NCBI RefSeq assembly: GCF_965638725.1
Contig: NC_134982.1
Location: 1,736,001 to 1,800,000 of the forward strand
DNA from: Aptenodytes patagonicus
Lineage: Eukaryota > Chordata > Aves > Sphenisciformes > Spheniscidae
Direction: 5' to 3'
Length of the DNA stretch: 64,000 bases
Made by a program: the position numbers and the translations under genes. Numbering within the stretch: position 1 is the first letter of the stretch; every line of letters starts with the position of its first letter. The notes under the pieces are model-generated. The model was not told the origin of the DNA. It saw nothing but the letters and a program-made list of their open reading frames with translations, and did no database searches. Positions 14,501 through 24,800 of the stretch are shown here, piece by piece.

Positions 14501-15912
14501 CACTTTCACTGTAATATCAGTAAGTGAAATCTGTATATTACAGACTATTATACAAAACATACATGCAGACTAGCTAATATGCGAATGGAGCTAATGAGAC
14601 TTCTGCAAAGAACAGCAACAGAGAAATTTCAGGGTAAAATATGAGCAGATGACATCTTTCAGAGAACAGTTTCTCATTTTTAGTGATAATCAGAATGCTT
14701 ATTTTTGTTTGAGAGGTCAGTTAAACTTAAGTAGAAGATGGTTTGTATTAGAAAAATATAAACCAGAAGCTAGACACATCTAAAAACCAGCTGTCTTGAT
14801 AAGAGAAAGAAAGGAAAGGTGTGAAGCTAGCAGAAGGTTATAGGCTACAGTGAAGAAAAAACACCCTGAATAATACAATATGCTACCACAACTGTCCGTG
14901 CCAATGCCACCCAGGCAAGCATCCTTTTTCAGGTACAAAGTTTGTCTGTACTTAGGACTTTGTTATTTTAGATGTAACAGACAAAGCATTTGCAGTATAA
15001 AATAGCTCAAGCACAGTTATCTACTCTAGATCTTCTCATAAGAGTTCATATAATCAATTAAGTATTTATCTAGTCAAGCTAGCTAATAATGACAAAAGCC
15101 AGTTCAAACCCATACACATTACCCTGTTGGGTTAGACTTCAGACCCAAAAGTACATTCCGTAAGTATCAATGGATAAAGGGCAAATTTTGTTCTAAGAAA
15201 AAGCAGTGTTTAAGGGAACTCCTTCAATTAATTGGACTCTGATGTTACTTTGGAAAAGAAACTGAGATTTTTTTCAAGACTCGGTTTAAGCAATGATTTA
15301 CATCATCTTTAGCATATATTCACATATAGAAAATACAATTTCTATTCCATACTCTGGAATTTATTGTTGTACCTATAAACGTGGTAATGAATTCTCACCA
15401 ATCCACCAAGGATTTGTGAAAAAGCATTACAGAGAATGACAAATATTGCCAGCCATGACCAAGCATCATTTACTACACCATAAAAGACTTGCAAGCAGTT
15501 GTGCATGGAATATTCCTTCAACAAAACACACCTGGTGTGAGACAAGGAGTTGCAATACCATTGGCAATGAATAAAAAAAAAAGAACAACAAACACCAAAA
15601 CTTATTAAAAGCCGTATTTGCAGAAGACATACCATGTTTTTTTCTGGCATGATGCTTTACAAACTGAACTCGTTTAGGAGTGCTTTGACATATGCAGATT
15701 TTTCCAGTGCTTATTTCTGAAGATGTGAGACTTCGATCAAAATCTTCAATATAAGCCTCCAGAGCCTCAGATGCAGAGCTGTAAAGCTTGTCCTTGTACT
15801 GAATCAAACTGTCTGAGTATGGATTATTGCTATCAATGCTATAGCTTGTTAAAAGAGAAGATATTGTTGACTCAGGAGAGCAGATACTGCTTTCTTTTTT
15901 TGAGCTTGTCAT
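5394..15912 (-). CDS. C18orf54: C18orf54 / lung adenoma susceptibility protein 2 (LAS2), complete, 7 coding exons
   Basis: Seven minus-strand exons join to 1635 nt, encoding 544 aa: 15912-15633, 13845-13066, 11561-11411, 10238-10130, 8733-8602, 6441-6368 and 5502-5394. All junctions are GT-AG and the phase is continuous. The start is the ATG at 15912 (MTSSKKESS), which aligns with the remembered human start, followed by CSPEST and [20 protein letters not shown]. Residues 94-354 come from one large Ser/Asn-rich exon containing [11 protein letters not shown]. The C-terminal part holds [25 protein letters not shown] and [15 protein letters not shown], and ends in a charged Asp/Lys tail. No catalytic domain or membrane segment is visible. 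In mouse the orthologous locus modifies lung adenoma susceptibility; the molecular function is unknown. The length fits the longer isoform class rather than the roughly 375-aa human form. It is divergently paired with STARD6. Confidence 0.9.
6368..6441 (-). CDS. C18orf54: C18orf54 coding exon 6
   Basis: A 74-nt exon with acceptor TTTTTTTTAAG and donor GTAAGTG. It codes residues 485-508 plus two bases, containing [16 protein letters not shown], which matches human LQLKESMIPITRSLQ. Confidence 0.9.
6550..6825 (-). mobile_element. Older CR1 LINE, 3' part (nested host)
   Basis: This sequence reads as the CR1 3' region on the minus strand: AATTCAGGTTGGGAGGGACC, the cluster 'cttgaacaacttgttccag', and a 'caccactatg' break. 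It is diverged and its frames are broken. It continues beyond 7414 after an interruption by a younger copy. It sits in the C18orf54 intron between exons 5 and 6. Confidence 0.8.
6826..7413 (-). mobile_element. Younger CR1 LINE fragment inserted in the older copy
   Basis: The 3' terminus is the CR1 tail ATTCTGTGATTCTATGAT (minus strand, about 6826). A 163-codon frame at 7398-6907 is the C-terminal end of the CR1 ORF2 reverse transcriptase, with [33 protein letters not shown] and [12 protein letters not shown]. It is heavily 5' truncated, with no endonuclease and no catalytic FADD region. Better preserved than its flanks, so younger. Confidence 0.88.
7414..7950 (-). mobile_element. Older CR1 LINE, 5' continuation
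   Basis: From 'accctggctccatcttctt' onward the older CR1 resumes: 'cctgaacaagcccagttctc' repeats the same part of CR1 already present in the younger copy near 7190, which shows two superimposed elements. Coding frames are degraded. The left end is approximate. Confidence 0.75.
8602..8733 (-). CDS. C18orf54: C18orf54 coding exon 5
   Basis: The acceptor TTTGGTTTAG precedes 8733 and the donor GTGAGT follows 8602. It codes residues 441-484, with [20 protein letters not shown] matching human [20 protein letters not shown], one of the best conserved stretches of the protein. It is 132 nt and keeps phase 0 at both ends. Confidence 0.92.
8734..10129 (-). other. C18orf54 intron 4
   Basis: Intron between coding exons 4 and 5. 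Apart from the 40-nt cryptic exon candidate and A-rich runs near 8790-8815, I see nothing. Short open frames on both strands here overlap each other and are not supported. Confidence 0.7.
9740..9779 (-). other. Candidate cryptic or poison exon inside C18orf54 intron 4
   Basis: A 40-nt minus-strand segment is bounded by TTTCATAG and GTAAGT, both good splice signals. One frame reads [13 protein letters not shown], but that frame is off by one relative to the preceding exon. In-phase inclusion gives Pro-Gly-stop. The flanking exons join in phase without it, and the human protein as I recall it has no such insert, so it is left out of the main coding model. Confidence 0.35.
10130..10238 (-). CDS. 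C18orf54: C18orf54 coding exon 4
   Basis: The acceptor GTTGGTTTAG precedes 10238 and the donor GTCAGT follows 10130. It completes Phe404 and codes residues 405-440, including [20 protein letters not shown] (compare human KGVLEDFLNNDNQ). It ends on a codon boundary. The other two frames contain stops, so the frame is certain. Confidence 0.88.
10239..13065 (-). other. C18orf54 introns 2 and 3 (with exon 3 inside)
   Basis: AT-rich intronic sequence either side of exon 3. It contains poly-T tracts near 11030 and 12125. No further exon with splice sites and a compatible phase was found. Confidence 0.65.
11411..11561 (-). CDS. C18orf54: C18orf54 coding exon 3
   Basis: The acceptor TTTTAG precedes 11561 and the donor GTAAGT follows 11411. 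It codes about residues 354-403 plus two bases, starting [11 protein letters not shown] (compare human IELLILKAK) and ending RSWENAPGA (compare human RSWENIPV). The phase joins the flanking exons without a shift. Confidence 0.9.
13066..13845 (-). CDS. C18orf54: C18orf54 coding exon 2 (large central exon)
   Basis: The acceptor is TTGTTTTTCAG before 13845 and the donor is GTAACC after 13066. The 780 nt carry residues 94-353 plus one base. The exon is Ser/Asn/Lys-rich and low in predicted order. [14 protein letters not shown] near its start matches the DDLLRLPADGSF segment I recall from human LAS2, which anchors the identification. The rest appears poorly conserved. Confidence 0.9.
13846..15632 (-). 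other. C18orf54 intron 1 of the coding region
   Basis: AT-rich intron with a poly-T run at about 14411-14428. No coding or repeat family signal was recognised. Confidence 0.65.
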
Positions 15913-15962
15913 AGTTTTTATCCAGGTTTCTATTAGAATCTTCACTCATCTTTTTAATCAAT
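15633..15962 (-). CDS. C18orf54: C18orf54 coding exon 1 (start codon exon)
   Basis: The acceptor is TTTTCCACTTAG, so the exon begins at 15962; translation starts at the ATG at 15912-15910 and the donor GTATGT follows 15633. It codes residues 1-93 plus one base. It contains the conserved [14 protein letters not shown] segment. About 50 nt of 5' UTR precede the start and contain an upstream ATG at 15949. At least one further non-coding 5' exon must lie towards the CpG island; I could not fix it. Confidence 0.88.
15872..15949 (-). CDS. Upstream ORF overlapping the C18orf54 start
   Basis: A 25-codon frame beginning MSEDSNRNLD starts 37 nt upstream of the C18orf54 ATG and ends at TGA inside its coding region, in a different frame. 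Both ATGs have A at -3. It could lower translation of the main frame; whether it is translated is unknown. Confidence 0.4.
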   Translation of the reverse strand: MSEDSNRNLDKNYDKLKKRKQYLLS

Positions 15963-17283
15963 CTAAGTGGAAAAAGAAACAAAACCGCAAGTGATCATCT
16001 GCACTGAAATGTCTTCTCATAAATGTATCTAGGATTTTTTACTTTTGTTATGTAATTTTATTATTTTCCTAAAAGTTACTATTTAGCTATTCAACTCACT
16101 GCTTTTCAAATAAGTTTGTCATATAGGTGCACCACCCCTAGAAAACTAAAAGGCAGGAAATAAAGGCTCTGGAAAAAAAGATAACAATAAGGAAAGTTTC
16201 TTGTATATTAAAACTTTAGTAATGGAAAAAAAAAAAAACAACAGAAGAGCATGAAAACCTGGCTCCTTGCTAATTCTAGAGGAACTTCAGTACCCTGCTT
16301 TTGCAACAACAGAATTTCAGATAAGAATTGTTGACATTTGTCACCAAACATACAATTCAGCAAAGACACACAAAAGTATCGTAACTTTTGATTTCAGAAC
16401 CAGTACAAGACTACCATTCATGACCAAAAAACAGAAGTAGCTTAGATAGCACGAAAAACTAAACAACTCAATGTAACAAGAGTAGGAAGCCATTACCCTT
16501 GCAGATATTTTTATATAACCAAAATCGGTACACACAGCAAAAGAATTTTACGAGCCATATGGGAGCACTTAGAATCATCCTATCTACGCAATTTAGTCAA
16601 CCCAATCCAAGCCGCCTTTGTAACCCCACAAACTGTAAGTTGAAGAATTGGAAGCACACGCTTGTTCCAAATGCTGTAATCAGGATGGTCAAGGTCCCTG
16701 AAAGAAACCTAACAGTTTATTTCATCCCTGTAGGTAAAAGACCATCTGAAAAATCTGTTAAGGTGTTAAGGAAACTGGTGCTGCAACAAGGAACGATTAA
16801 TAACTTTGTTATATCCAATACCACACGCGTACAGGGATCATCATGCAATAGCAGCATAAGGATTTATATGAAAACGGCACAGTGGGGACCAGCTCTTCCA
16901 AGGCCGAAGCGGTTTTCCCCAGAAAGCTGAGGAGCCGGCCCAGGCACCGGCCCGAGGGCACCGCGACCGGCAACAGAGACCTCCCGGGACCCCAGCCACA
17001 CACAGCACCCCCGAAAGAGGCAGGGCAGGCCCGCACGGGAAGACCCGGCCATGGCGGGCACCCCCGACCCCCCTTCCCTCGCAAGAAGCAGCCAGCGCGG
17101 GGAAAAGAAGCGCCTAAAGCAGCACAGCCCCCCCGCAACGCCACGAGGGTGCGCCACCCTAGCTCCTGCCTGCCCGCCCATCCCTCCCCAGCCCTGCCCG
17201 GGAGCCCCGGGCGTCCCCACCCCACAGCGGCCGCTCCTCCAGGCTTTGCCGCGCAGCGGCTTTGAAGGGACCGCACCCCTTTC

Positions 17284-17296
17284 CAAAATGGCGGCG
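17284..17296 (+). promoter_or_regulatory. YY1-type site
   Basis: CCAAAATGGCGGC fits the YY1 promoter consensus (AAnATGGCGGC). It sits about 220 bp upstream of the STARD6 first splice donor, inside the shared CpG island, where such sites commonly mark start regions. Confidence 0.6.
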
Positions 17297-17326
17297 CGCA
17301 GGCGCAGGGGCGGCCGCGCGGCCCTG

Positions 17327-17340
17327 CGGGAGCTGTAGTC
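17327..17340 (-). promoter_or_regulatory. ZNF143/THAP11-type element, minus strand
   Basis: On the minus strand it reads GACTACAGCTCCCG, matching the promoter motif ACTAYRNNNCCCR bound by ZNF143 with THAP11/HCF-1. It faces the copy at 17376 in opposite orientation. Confidence 0.6.
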
Positions 17341-17343
17341 GAA

Positions 17344-17362
17344 GCCGGCCGGCCGGCCGGCG
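17344..17362. repeat. (GGCC)n short tandem repeat
   Basis: A run of about four GGCC units lies between the two inverted promoter elements. Confidence 0.8.
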
Positions 17363-17375
17363 CCGCGCTAGCCGG

Positions 17376-17396
17376 GACTACATCTCCCGGCATGCC
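17376..17396 (+). promoter_or_regulatory. ZNF143/THAP11-type element, plus strand
   Basis: GACTACATCTCCCGGCATGC matches the extended ACTACAnnTCCCnGCATGC form of this promoter motif. It is about 130 bp upstream of the STARD6 first splice donor. Confidence 0.65.
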
Positions 17397-17430
17397 CCGC
17401 GCCGGTGGGGCGGGAAGGCGCGGTGAGGCG

Positions 17431-17465
17431 AGGCGGGGCGGGGCGGGGCGGGGTGGGGTGGGGTT
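17431..17465 (+). promoter_or_regulatory. Tandem GC boxes
   Basis: Repeated GGGGC units, grading to GGGGT, form a run of Sp1-type sites just upstream of the probable STARD6 first exon. The G-run could also form a quadruplex. Confidence 0.7.
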
Positions 17466-17507
17466 GGGCCGCGTGCAAGTCTCTCCGTTCTGTGCCGTGC
17501 CGCTGAG
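17460..17507 (+). other. STARD6: Probable STARD6 non-coding first exon (3' end)
   Basis: GCTGAG followed by GTGAGT at 17508 is a strong splice donor within the CpG island, and the next plus-strand acceptor joins the exon with the STARD6 ATG. The transcription start is not determined, so the left limit is a guess. Confidence 0.5.
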
Positions 17508-18788
17508 GTGAGTGCGAGCCGCCGCTGTCGCCTCCTCTTCCTCCCGCCCTGAGCCCCCGCTGGTGGGGCAGCCCGCCCGCCGCTTTGCTCGGGCGGCCGT
17601 CGCCGCGGGGGAGCGAGGAGGGGGACTGCCGGGTGGGTTGTGCGCCGCCCCTCGCGGGGGTGGGCGCCGCGCCTCAGGGCCGCCTCCGCGGAGGATGGGG
17701 GTCTCGTCGGCCAGGCCTTCGGCTCCGCCGCGTTTTCATCGCTCGGCTTCGCCTGTCAGCGCTCCCCGAGCTGGGTGCGGGGGCTGCGTGTGCTGGTGGG
17801 CCCGGCCGGCCCAGCCCACCACCCCGCCGGAGGCGCCGCGAATTCGTGCCCGGCTGAGGGTGTGCGATGCGCTCCGCCCTAGCCCTCGGCGGGCGCCCCT
17901 CCTTAGGGGGCACAAGCCGAACACCTGGCTAAATTCCACAGGATGTCACTGAGGTGGCTCTGGAAAAGTCTGTGCAACCCGTTACACGGGACAGCCCCTT
18001 AAAGGTTTAGGTATGAAGTTAAGGTTGTGTGAGAGACTGGTCCGGGAGTGTTCAGCGCTATCGGCCTGAGAAGCACAGCTGATATTCTTGTCAGAAAGAG
18101 CTCCCTGAGCGATACTGCACGTGTTGGGGGCAGAAGGGGTGGAGAGGCGGGGAGCTCCAGCACACGGGAGATAACAGCGTTGGGGAGGGCTGGGTTGGGC
18201 TGGAAAGGGCTGAGCGGAGGGCGGCTCACTAAGGGTGGCTTCTGCAGCCTTGCTGCTGCGCTATTGCTAGAGCCAGGCCTCTCGCTTGCCAAAGGGTTTC
18301 CACAGTAGCGCAGCCTGTAATGACAGTTGCATAAAGCTCTGGTGTAAGAAAATTCTCTCTTCAATTGTTTGAGCCTCGTGTTTTAACTACACAAGATGGC
18401 TACTAATCTAATGACTTCAGCAAATCATTGCAGAATCAGACTCTCAGGTGATAAACTGTGTAAAGAGGGGAAGTTCTAATGTGGAGTAAAGATGGATTTA
18501 ATATGGAGTGAACGGTGTGTCTCACTAGATGCTGTAATTCATTCTCAAGATCCGCACCAACAGCTACTTCTCAGTAGTCCAGACTGGAAGTCAATTACAG
18601 AATTTTGTTTAAATAAAGACCGTCTTTTTCTGAAATTTAATATGATGAATAAAAAGTTCATTTGATAGAAATACTCAGTTAACATATACTAAAGCATGTG
18701 GAAAGAATACAGGAACGAGCCCTATGTTTTTTGCTCTTTAAGGAATGCTTTTATCGTATACTAGCAAATTGCTTTTAAATCTTTATAG

Positions 18789-18882
18789 ATAAATGGACTA
18801 TAAGAAAATTACGGATGAAGTTTCAGAAAAAATTTTATCATACAGTCAAGATACTTCAGGATGGAGAGTGATAAAAGTTTCA
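18789..18882 (+). CDS. STARD6: STARD6 coding exon 1
   Basis: The acceptor CTTTATAG ends at 18788; the ATG is at 18793 with four leader bases in this exon, and the donor is GTAAGA. It codes residues 1-30, MDYKKITDEV through GWRVIKVS. Confidence 0.92.
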
Positions 18883-21800
18883 GTAAGAAAATGTTAGATA
18901 ATATTGTTTATAAAGTTATTTTTATTAAATACATTTTGTTGCAAAAAGTGTTTAAAACTGTTTTCCTTTAGAAATTAGTTGACAACTCTTTATCAACTGC
19001 TAAGTTTTTATTTTTCCTTTTTCTACTTTGAGAAAAATGTTACAGTTTCTTCAAAGCCTTCAAAAGAGTATGCAGGAAATATGTAAGTATTTACATTTTG
19101 TTTGTCATTGTAATGAGTAACGACATCTTTTTTGAGCAGTGACACCCAAGATTGAAATGGAAAAGTTAACCATGTTCTGTCCTTCATGAAAGTGTTAAGT
19201 TTAGTTTTGTTAGCTGTAAAGAACATTTTGCGCTGTAGTTACACTGGGTCAGCAGTAGGGCTGGAACACAAGAGATGGATTTCCCAAGCAATTTTCAAAT
19301 GTGCTTTGAAAATTAAATACTATATAACACTTACTAATATGGAATAAGTAGATATGGAGTCACAGTTTTGGCCTGAAGTCAGTGGCTCTTCCTGGTGGAA
19401 TATTCTATTTAAGCCATTACATCTTACCAGCTGGGCTTCACTTGTCACCCCTTCATACTTGTGAAATGACTGATACTCGCACACGCAGACATGCTTACGC
19501 TCTCGCTCTACCTTATCTGTCCTTTGTACCTTTTCCTTTCTGGCACCCAAAACTGAATTAACTGTACTGAGAGTAAGAAGGTCACATAATCTCTGGAGCA
19601 GCAACTTCATCTGTCCTTCCTCCTCTTGAGCGATGAATTCTGTGCTGCTGTTAAGCAGCTAGATTTGGCCCAAAGGGTGGAGTTAGGGAAGGCAGACTAA
19701 GCTGATCTCACAGCTTGCTGTCACTGATAGAGTTGGCTCTACTCTTTACATTCCTCCTCTCCTCTTTCCTACCCCTCTCCTGGCTCTGCAATCCTGCTTC
19801 TCATTTATGGTGGCTGTGGCACTCAGCTGATTGTTTACCAAGCTGATTCAGCTCATTAAACCAGAGGAAAGAAAAAAAATCTCACTAAAGAGAAGTGTGC
19901 AAAAGCAGCAGAAAAGAGGACACTTGCAAGATGTCCTTAGCCCCTCTCTCTTTTTTTTTTTTTTTTTTAATTAAAATGCCTAATGGGTATTAAATTATAT
20001 TAAATGCCAGTCTAGACAGCTAGGCAGTAGAGGAAAATCTGATTCTTTTTTGTTCTCAATATGATGAGATGTTTGTGATTAGTGGTATTCTAAATCCGAA
20101 AGTCTTGCTTGGTTTTCTAATTATTTCTGAAGGTTTGAGCAAAGAAGGTATTAATTACAGAAGACAATGCTATATCACAGGTATTACAGAAGAATTACTC
20201 TATAGTATTACAATGGAAAATAGCTGTAATATTTCATTAGAATATGTTAAAAGTACTGTTATCTTAATAAGAATTTGCATACTTTGTATGTGGCATTATT
20301 ATTGTATTTCAGATCTTACTTGAGTACAGGTGGATGTGAAGGAGTGAGAGTCTAGTTGCATAGAATTCATAAGAATGTGCCTGACTTTTTTTCTGTGGTG
20401 GAAAAAAGATATGCTATAGTCTCAATCAGGCACGAAGCCGTTTTCAGTTGTACTCAGATCCGTACATAGCAAGTCCTTTGCAGTTAGGAGAAGCATCATC
20501 ATGCTTTCTGCCATTTGGTACAGCGAGCCAGAATCTTTCATTCATTTATTTTTGTACAAATCTTTGTCACATTAACAAGCAGTACTGGTCCCTAGCGTGT
20601 CTTTTGTGAAGGAATACTAGCTGTTTCTAGAAGCAAAAGTATAGCTCTTCCCATTTTCAGTTTGATATTGAATATTTATTAACCATGTATCACAAATGCC
20701 AGATTCTTTTTTAATTGGCAGGAGTATTAGCAGTTTGCTGCACTCGCTAAAAGAAATCAGTATTGGGATCTGGTAGTGAAAAGCAAAAGAGATCCTTGCT
20801 TCAGGCAGGTAAAATATTTTTCAGCAGAGTTCAGGGCAGCGTTTAGGTGATTGTTCAAGGCTGAATACGATTTCGTTTGGAATTATGTCACCTAAACTCA
20901 AGAAAGACAATGAGGTTAAGTATTTCAGTTTGTGTAAGACAGCGAGACTAGATTTGGTGATCCAAGCGGTCTTTACCAGGCTTACTTCCTCTTTTTCCAG
21001 TGTTCTCAATAATCCACTGTAAGAACTGGAAATAGAGATTTTTTCACAAGTGTGCCCTTTCTTTTATTCTAGCAACTGTGTCTTTCAGAAGCCTTGCCTA
21101 GAAGAAGTCCTCCTGATTAACAACTCGCACTGAGTTTAGGAGAGAAGATATTACAGGATGCAGGCGAGAGCTGCTTAGGAGATTGGTAAACATAAGTTCA
21201 TGGGAGTTATGGAAATAAAGGGTGTATCCAAATATTAATGTGCTGGTTTTAACTGGTCCTGCCACAGCTTACGTTTGCTGTTTTTGAGTAGGCATTAAAA
21301 TGTTTTCCATCACCATCGGACCTGCTGTAGTTAGTGGAGAAGCGAGTTTCTGGAGTAGTCATATACGCCCACACTGCGCTCGCTCCACCGAGGCAGTAAG
21401 TGGTGACAACAGTTGCGGCAGAGTGAAGAAGCAGACCCATGATTTTACAGGGCCTCTGTTTGGGTTTGAGCTTGGCTATCTTTGCTCTTTCTGACTTACA
21501 ATCATGCGTCATCAGGATCTGTAAATCTGATTTCATGTTTCTTAAACTGTTTGCAAGCATAGTGTCCTTTGCACTCATCTGTTGTCATGCAGCATCCTTC
21601 ACCTTTGCATTTAATTGCTGTCTGTGAGTGCTTACCGTAGTGATTCACAGTTTCTCCAGGAACTGGGTGTGAGAACTGTCAGTATTGGTGAGCAGTTCCC
21701 AGGATTACAGGAGTTTCCTATTTCCTTGTGAGATGCCCCTCTTCCCCTCTGTGAACTTTCCCTTGAACAACTCAGAAGATTACGAACAAAAGCTGGAGAA

Positions 21801-24800
21801 GTGCCAGAATGTACTAGTTCATAAATAGAAGATTTGCAATCAGTGTCAAAATGGATTGAAAGTCTCTATATAGACAAAAGAAATTAATAGATGAATTGCA
21901 TATATTTAAATTAGCAGGTTCCTATCTAATAGCTCACAAATAATTAATGTAAAATATATGGTGTCAAGAATGTAATGGTCTCAAAAATCAGTTACAGAAT
22001 AATAATTTTTATTATTACTTGGATTTTAATCAATCCATCAAGTGCAATCACATTCGTGTGCGTTACCTCATTATAGCCTGGCATCCCCAACTGCTAGACG
22101 CTTATTATTGTGTAACTTATTTTTCCAATTCATAAATGTGAATTCAATATCTGGTTTTTTTACACAATCTAGATACCGTGGAGAAGGGATAATTAAGGAA
22201 GTCCCTAGTAAAATTATTCCTTTTATGTATCTTCCTGAATATCGAAACAAATGGGACAAAGCATTACAATCTTACAAGCTGTTAGAAAGGATTGACCAGG
22301 TAATATGATAATTTAATATAAAGATTTTATTTTAGCTCTTTCTGCATGAATTATGGTGACTAGAAAGACCTCTACTGGGATGAAGGAAGCTCTCAATGTG
22401 ATATACGTTCTGGGCCGGTAAAAACTTCTAAACCCGCTGCTTGTGTGAAATGGATATGAAATGTGTCCCTCCCTTTACGAGCTAAATATTTATTGTGAAA
22501 TAAACGTCCTCAAGCATGCCAAGAATTGAGTCCGTGGGAAACAACAGAAGTCTCCATCAAGAGTAGGGTGAGACACAATCACAACAGAATGTAGGGAAGG
22601 CTCCCCTCTCACAGTGAGCGTGGTTTACACAAATTAAAAAAATCACCAAAGTCAAGGGCAGCATGGAGATTGAATTGCTGCTGTACTAGTGCTGTGAAGT
22701 ACTGTATGTTCTGAACTCCAGTTGCCTGGGGCTTTGTCTCAGGCATTCTGGAAACCCAGAACTCGGAATTCCTGTGAAAGAGTATCAGTCCTGTGTTAGC
22801 CGGCTTTGATCTAACCGCTTTAGAGAGATGGCCCTGTGTACGATGGAGAGCGGTCTCAGGATGTATTACACATACATGAATGACTCAAGTGTATGAAAAG
22901 TACTCTCTGAACTGGGGGGGGGGAATCCTCCCCTTTTTGTCTTCCCTGTACCTCTCTCACTTTCCCCTGCCTGGGTTTGCTAGAATTGGTCAGATGTTAC
23001 GATGTAGTGGTACATCCAACCATACCTTCTTTGCTTTTTTGGGAAGTGATTTAGTTTAACAGGTTATACATCTTTGTCCTAGAACACAATGTGCTAGGTT
23101 GCATGTGTATTTTAATGCAAACAGGCATTCTAGCTCCGCTGAACGTGGATACTACATGTGCACGTTTTGAGTTTTTCCACACAGAAACTATATTCCTGCC
23201 TCAAATCTAGGCCACAGGGAATGGCAGCGAATCCCTACCCTGTTTTACTGGAAGATCCCTTTCACGGCTCTCATGTTGGTTCAGCCCTAACTCGATAAGA
23301 GAACTGTCATCTTATGCTAAAAATAGGAATCCATTTTTGCCACACTCTCATTATTCAACATGTAATGCTGCTTTGCCAATTAAATAAAGCTTAGCTTCTT
23401 ACGTATTGATTCAAAAAAAATTACTTTTACTTACTCGTAGGACACTGGTATATACCACAGTGTAACACACAGTTATGGTATGGGACTGATTTCATCAAGA
23501 GACTTTGTTGACCTGCTGCATGTTAAACCATATCCTGGTGATATCCTTACAACTAACTGTAAGTTGCATGTAACTCCCTGCATGTTTTCATATTTTGGCT
23601 GCATTCGGGAAATCCTACGGGGAATGGCTGTAGAAGTTCTGCCGGCTAATTGTGCTATAGAGTACCTTGCTCCGTGTGTGGTCTTACTGATGCTAACAGT
23701 CCCCTCCTGTTTATCCCCAGAACAAAGCTGTTTTTTTTAATTCTGAAACTATCAAAATTGATCTTCAGCGGAAATACTGTGTTCTTTGTTTAGTCTCCTA
23801 TTATGCCTCTATTTGAAAACTTGAAAAAAATGTAGTAGCATGAGGAAGCTGGAATTTATTATTTTGCTATATAAATTCAGTGTTTATTTAATAACACGTT
23901 TCTGTACTTAGATGGCTTCCTGACCAAATGCTACTGGCCTAATATGCTATTCTCAGAGTGAACTTGCTAATTTGCTCCATATTTGATTCTGAGTTTGGCT
24001 CTGTAAACTTACACAAAATGTAAAATGATTAATATTACAACTATATGGCCAGCCAGGAAAATATCTCACTGCTGCTTCATTTCTGTGCTAATCTGTTTCC
24101 TTTGTGCGGATCTTCGTACATGGCAGAAAACAACATTTTTCAGCTTGGAACTTCACTGACCCATCAGTTTTTTCCAAGCCATAGTCTTACAATACTTATA
24201 TTACGCAAAAGTAATGAAGAACTAAACAAAACAACCCCTCCTAACTACTACGGTGCATGTGTGCAGCAGTTTCCTCATCTTCTCTGTAATTGCGTTTACT
24301 AACTAATGACATCTGCTGACAAACTGACTTCTCTGTCCAGAACTAAGCCACACCTCAACACTTAGGTATGTGTAATCACATCTCAAGGATAGTACTTTCG
24401 GGTGTACCTGCCCAAACATCTATAGAAACTTCTACATGTATTGAATTACTTGCACAACTCTGTAATGTCCTTTAGGTGTTTTGTGTACAGAATGGAATTG
24501 CTGAACACATCAGTGACCGTATTGTGAGATCTTGTACTACCCCGTAGTAGCTGGAGCAGTTTCTTGTTTTTAAAAGCTTTTTTTGAGTTGTATGATTGCC
24601 ATATATAAACATAATTAATTTGATTTTGCTTTGTGTGTCTGGTGACTTCTAGCGGTCAGTGTGGAATACTCCAGCTGCCCTCCAACTCCCTCTTGTGTCC
24701 GAGGCTATAACAATCCCTGTGGATACGTGTGTTCACCTTTGCCTGAGTAAGTATTTAAAGCCCCCTTATATTAGCATCTTTGGTTACTGAGTTGTCTTCT

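Larger units (their letters stand above)
16870..17960. promoter_or_regulatory. CpG island, divergent promoter of C18orf54 (minus) and STARD6 (plus)
   Basis: Base composition switches sharply to GC-rich with dense CpG. It holds a YY1-type site, a pair of ACTACA-nn-TCCCG elements and a run of GC boxes, with no TATA box seen. C18orf54 reads left from it and STARD6 reads right, with a 5' splice donor at 17508. The long open frames inside (up to 194 codons) are by-products of GC richness on both strands. Confidence 0.85.

Noticed and set aside
16809-17393. 194-codon minus-strand frame at the C18orf54/STARD6 island
   Set aside because: Low-complexity Gly/Pro/Arg sequence, overlapping frames on both strands and no family resemblance; it is promoter or 5' UTR.
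17512-17952. 146-codon plus-strand frame after the STARD6 first donor
   Set aside because: It begins inside the intron after a strong GTGAGT donor and is CpG-island artefact.
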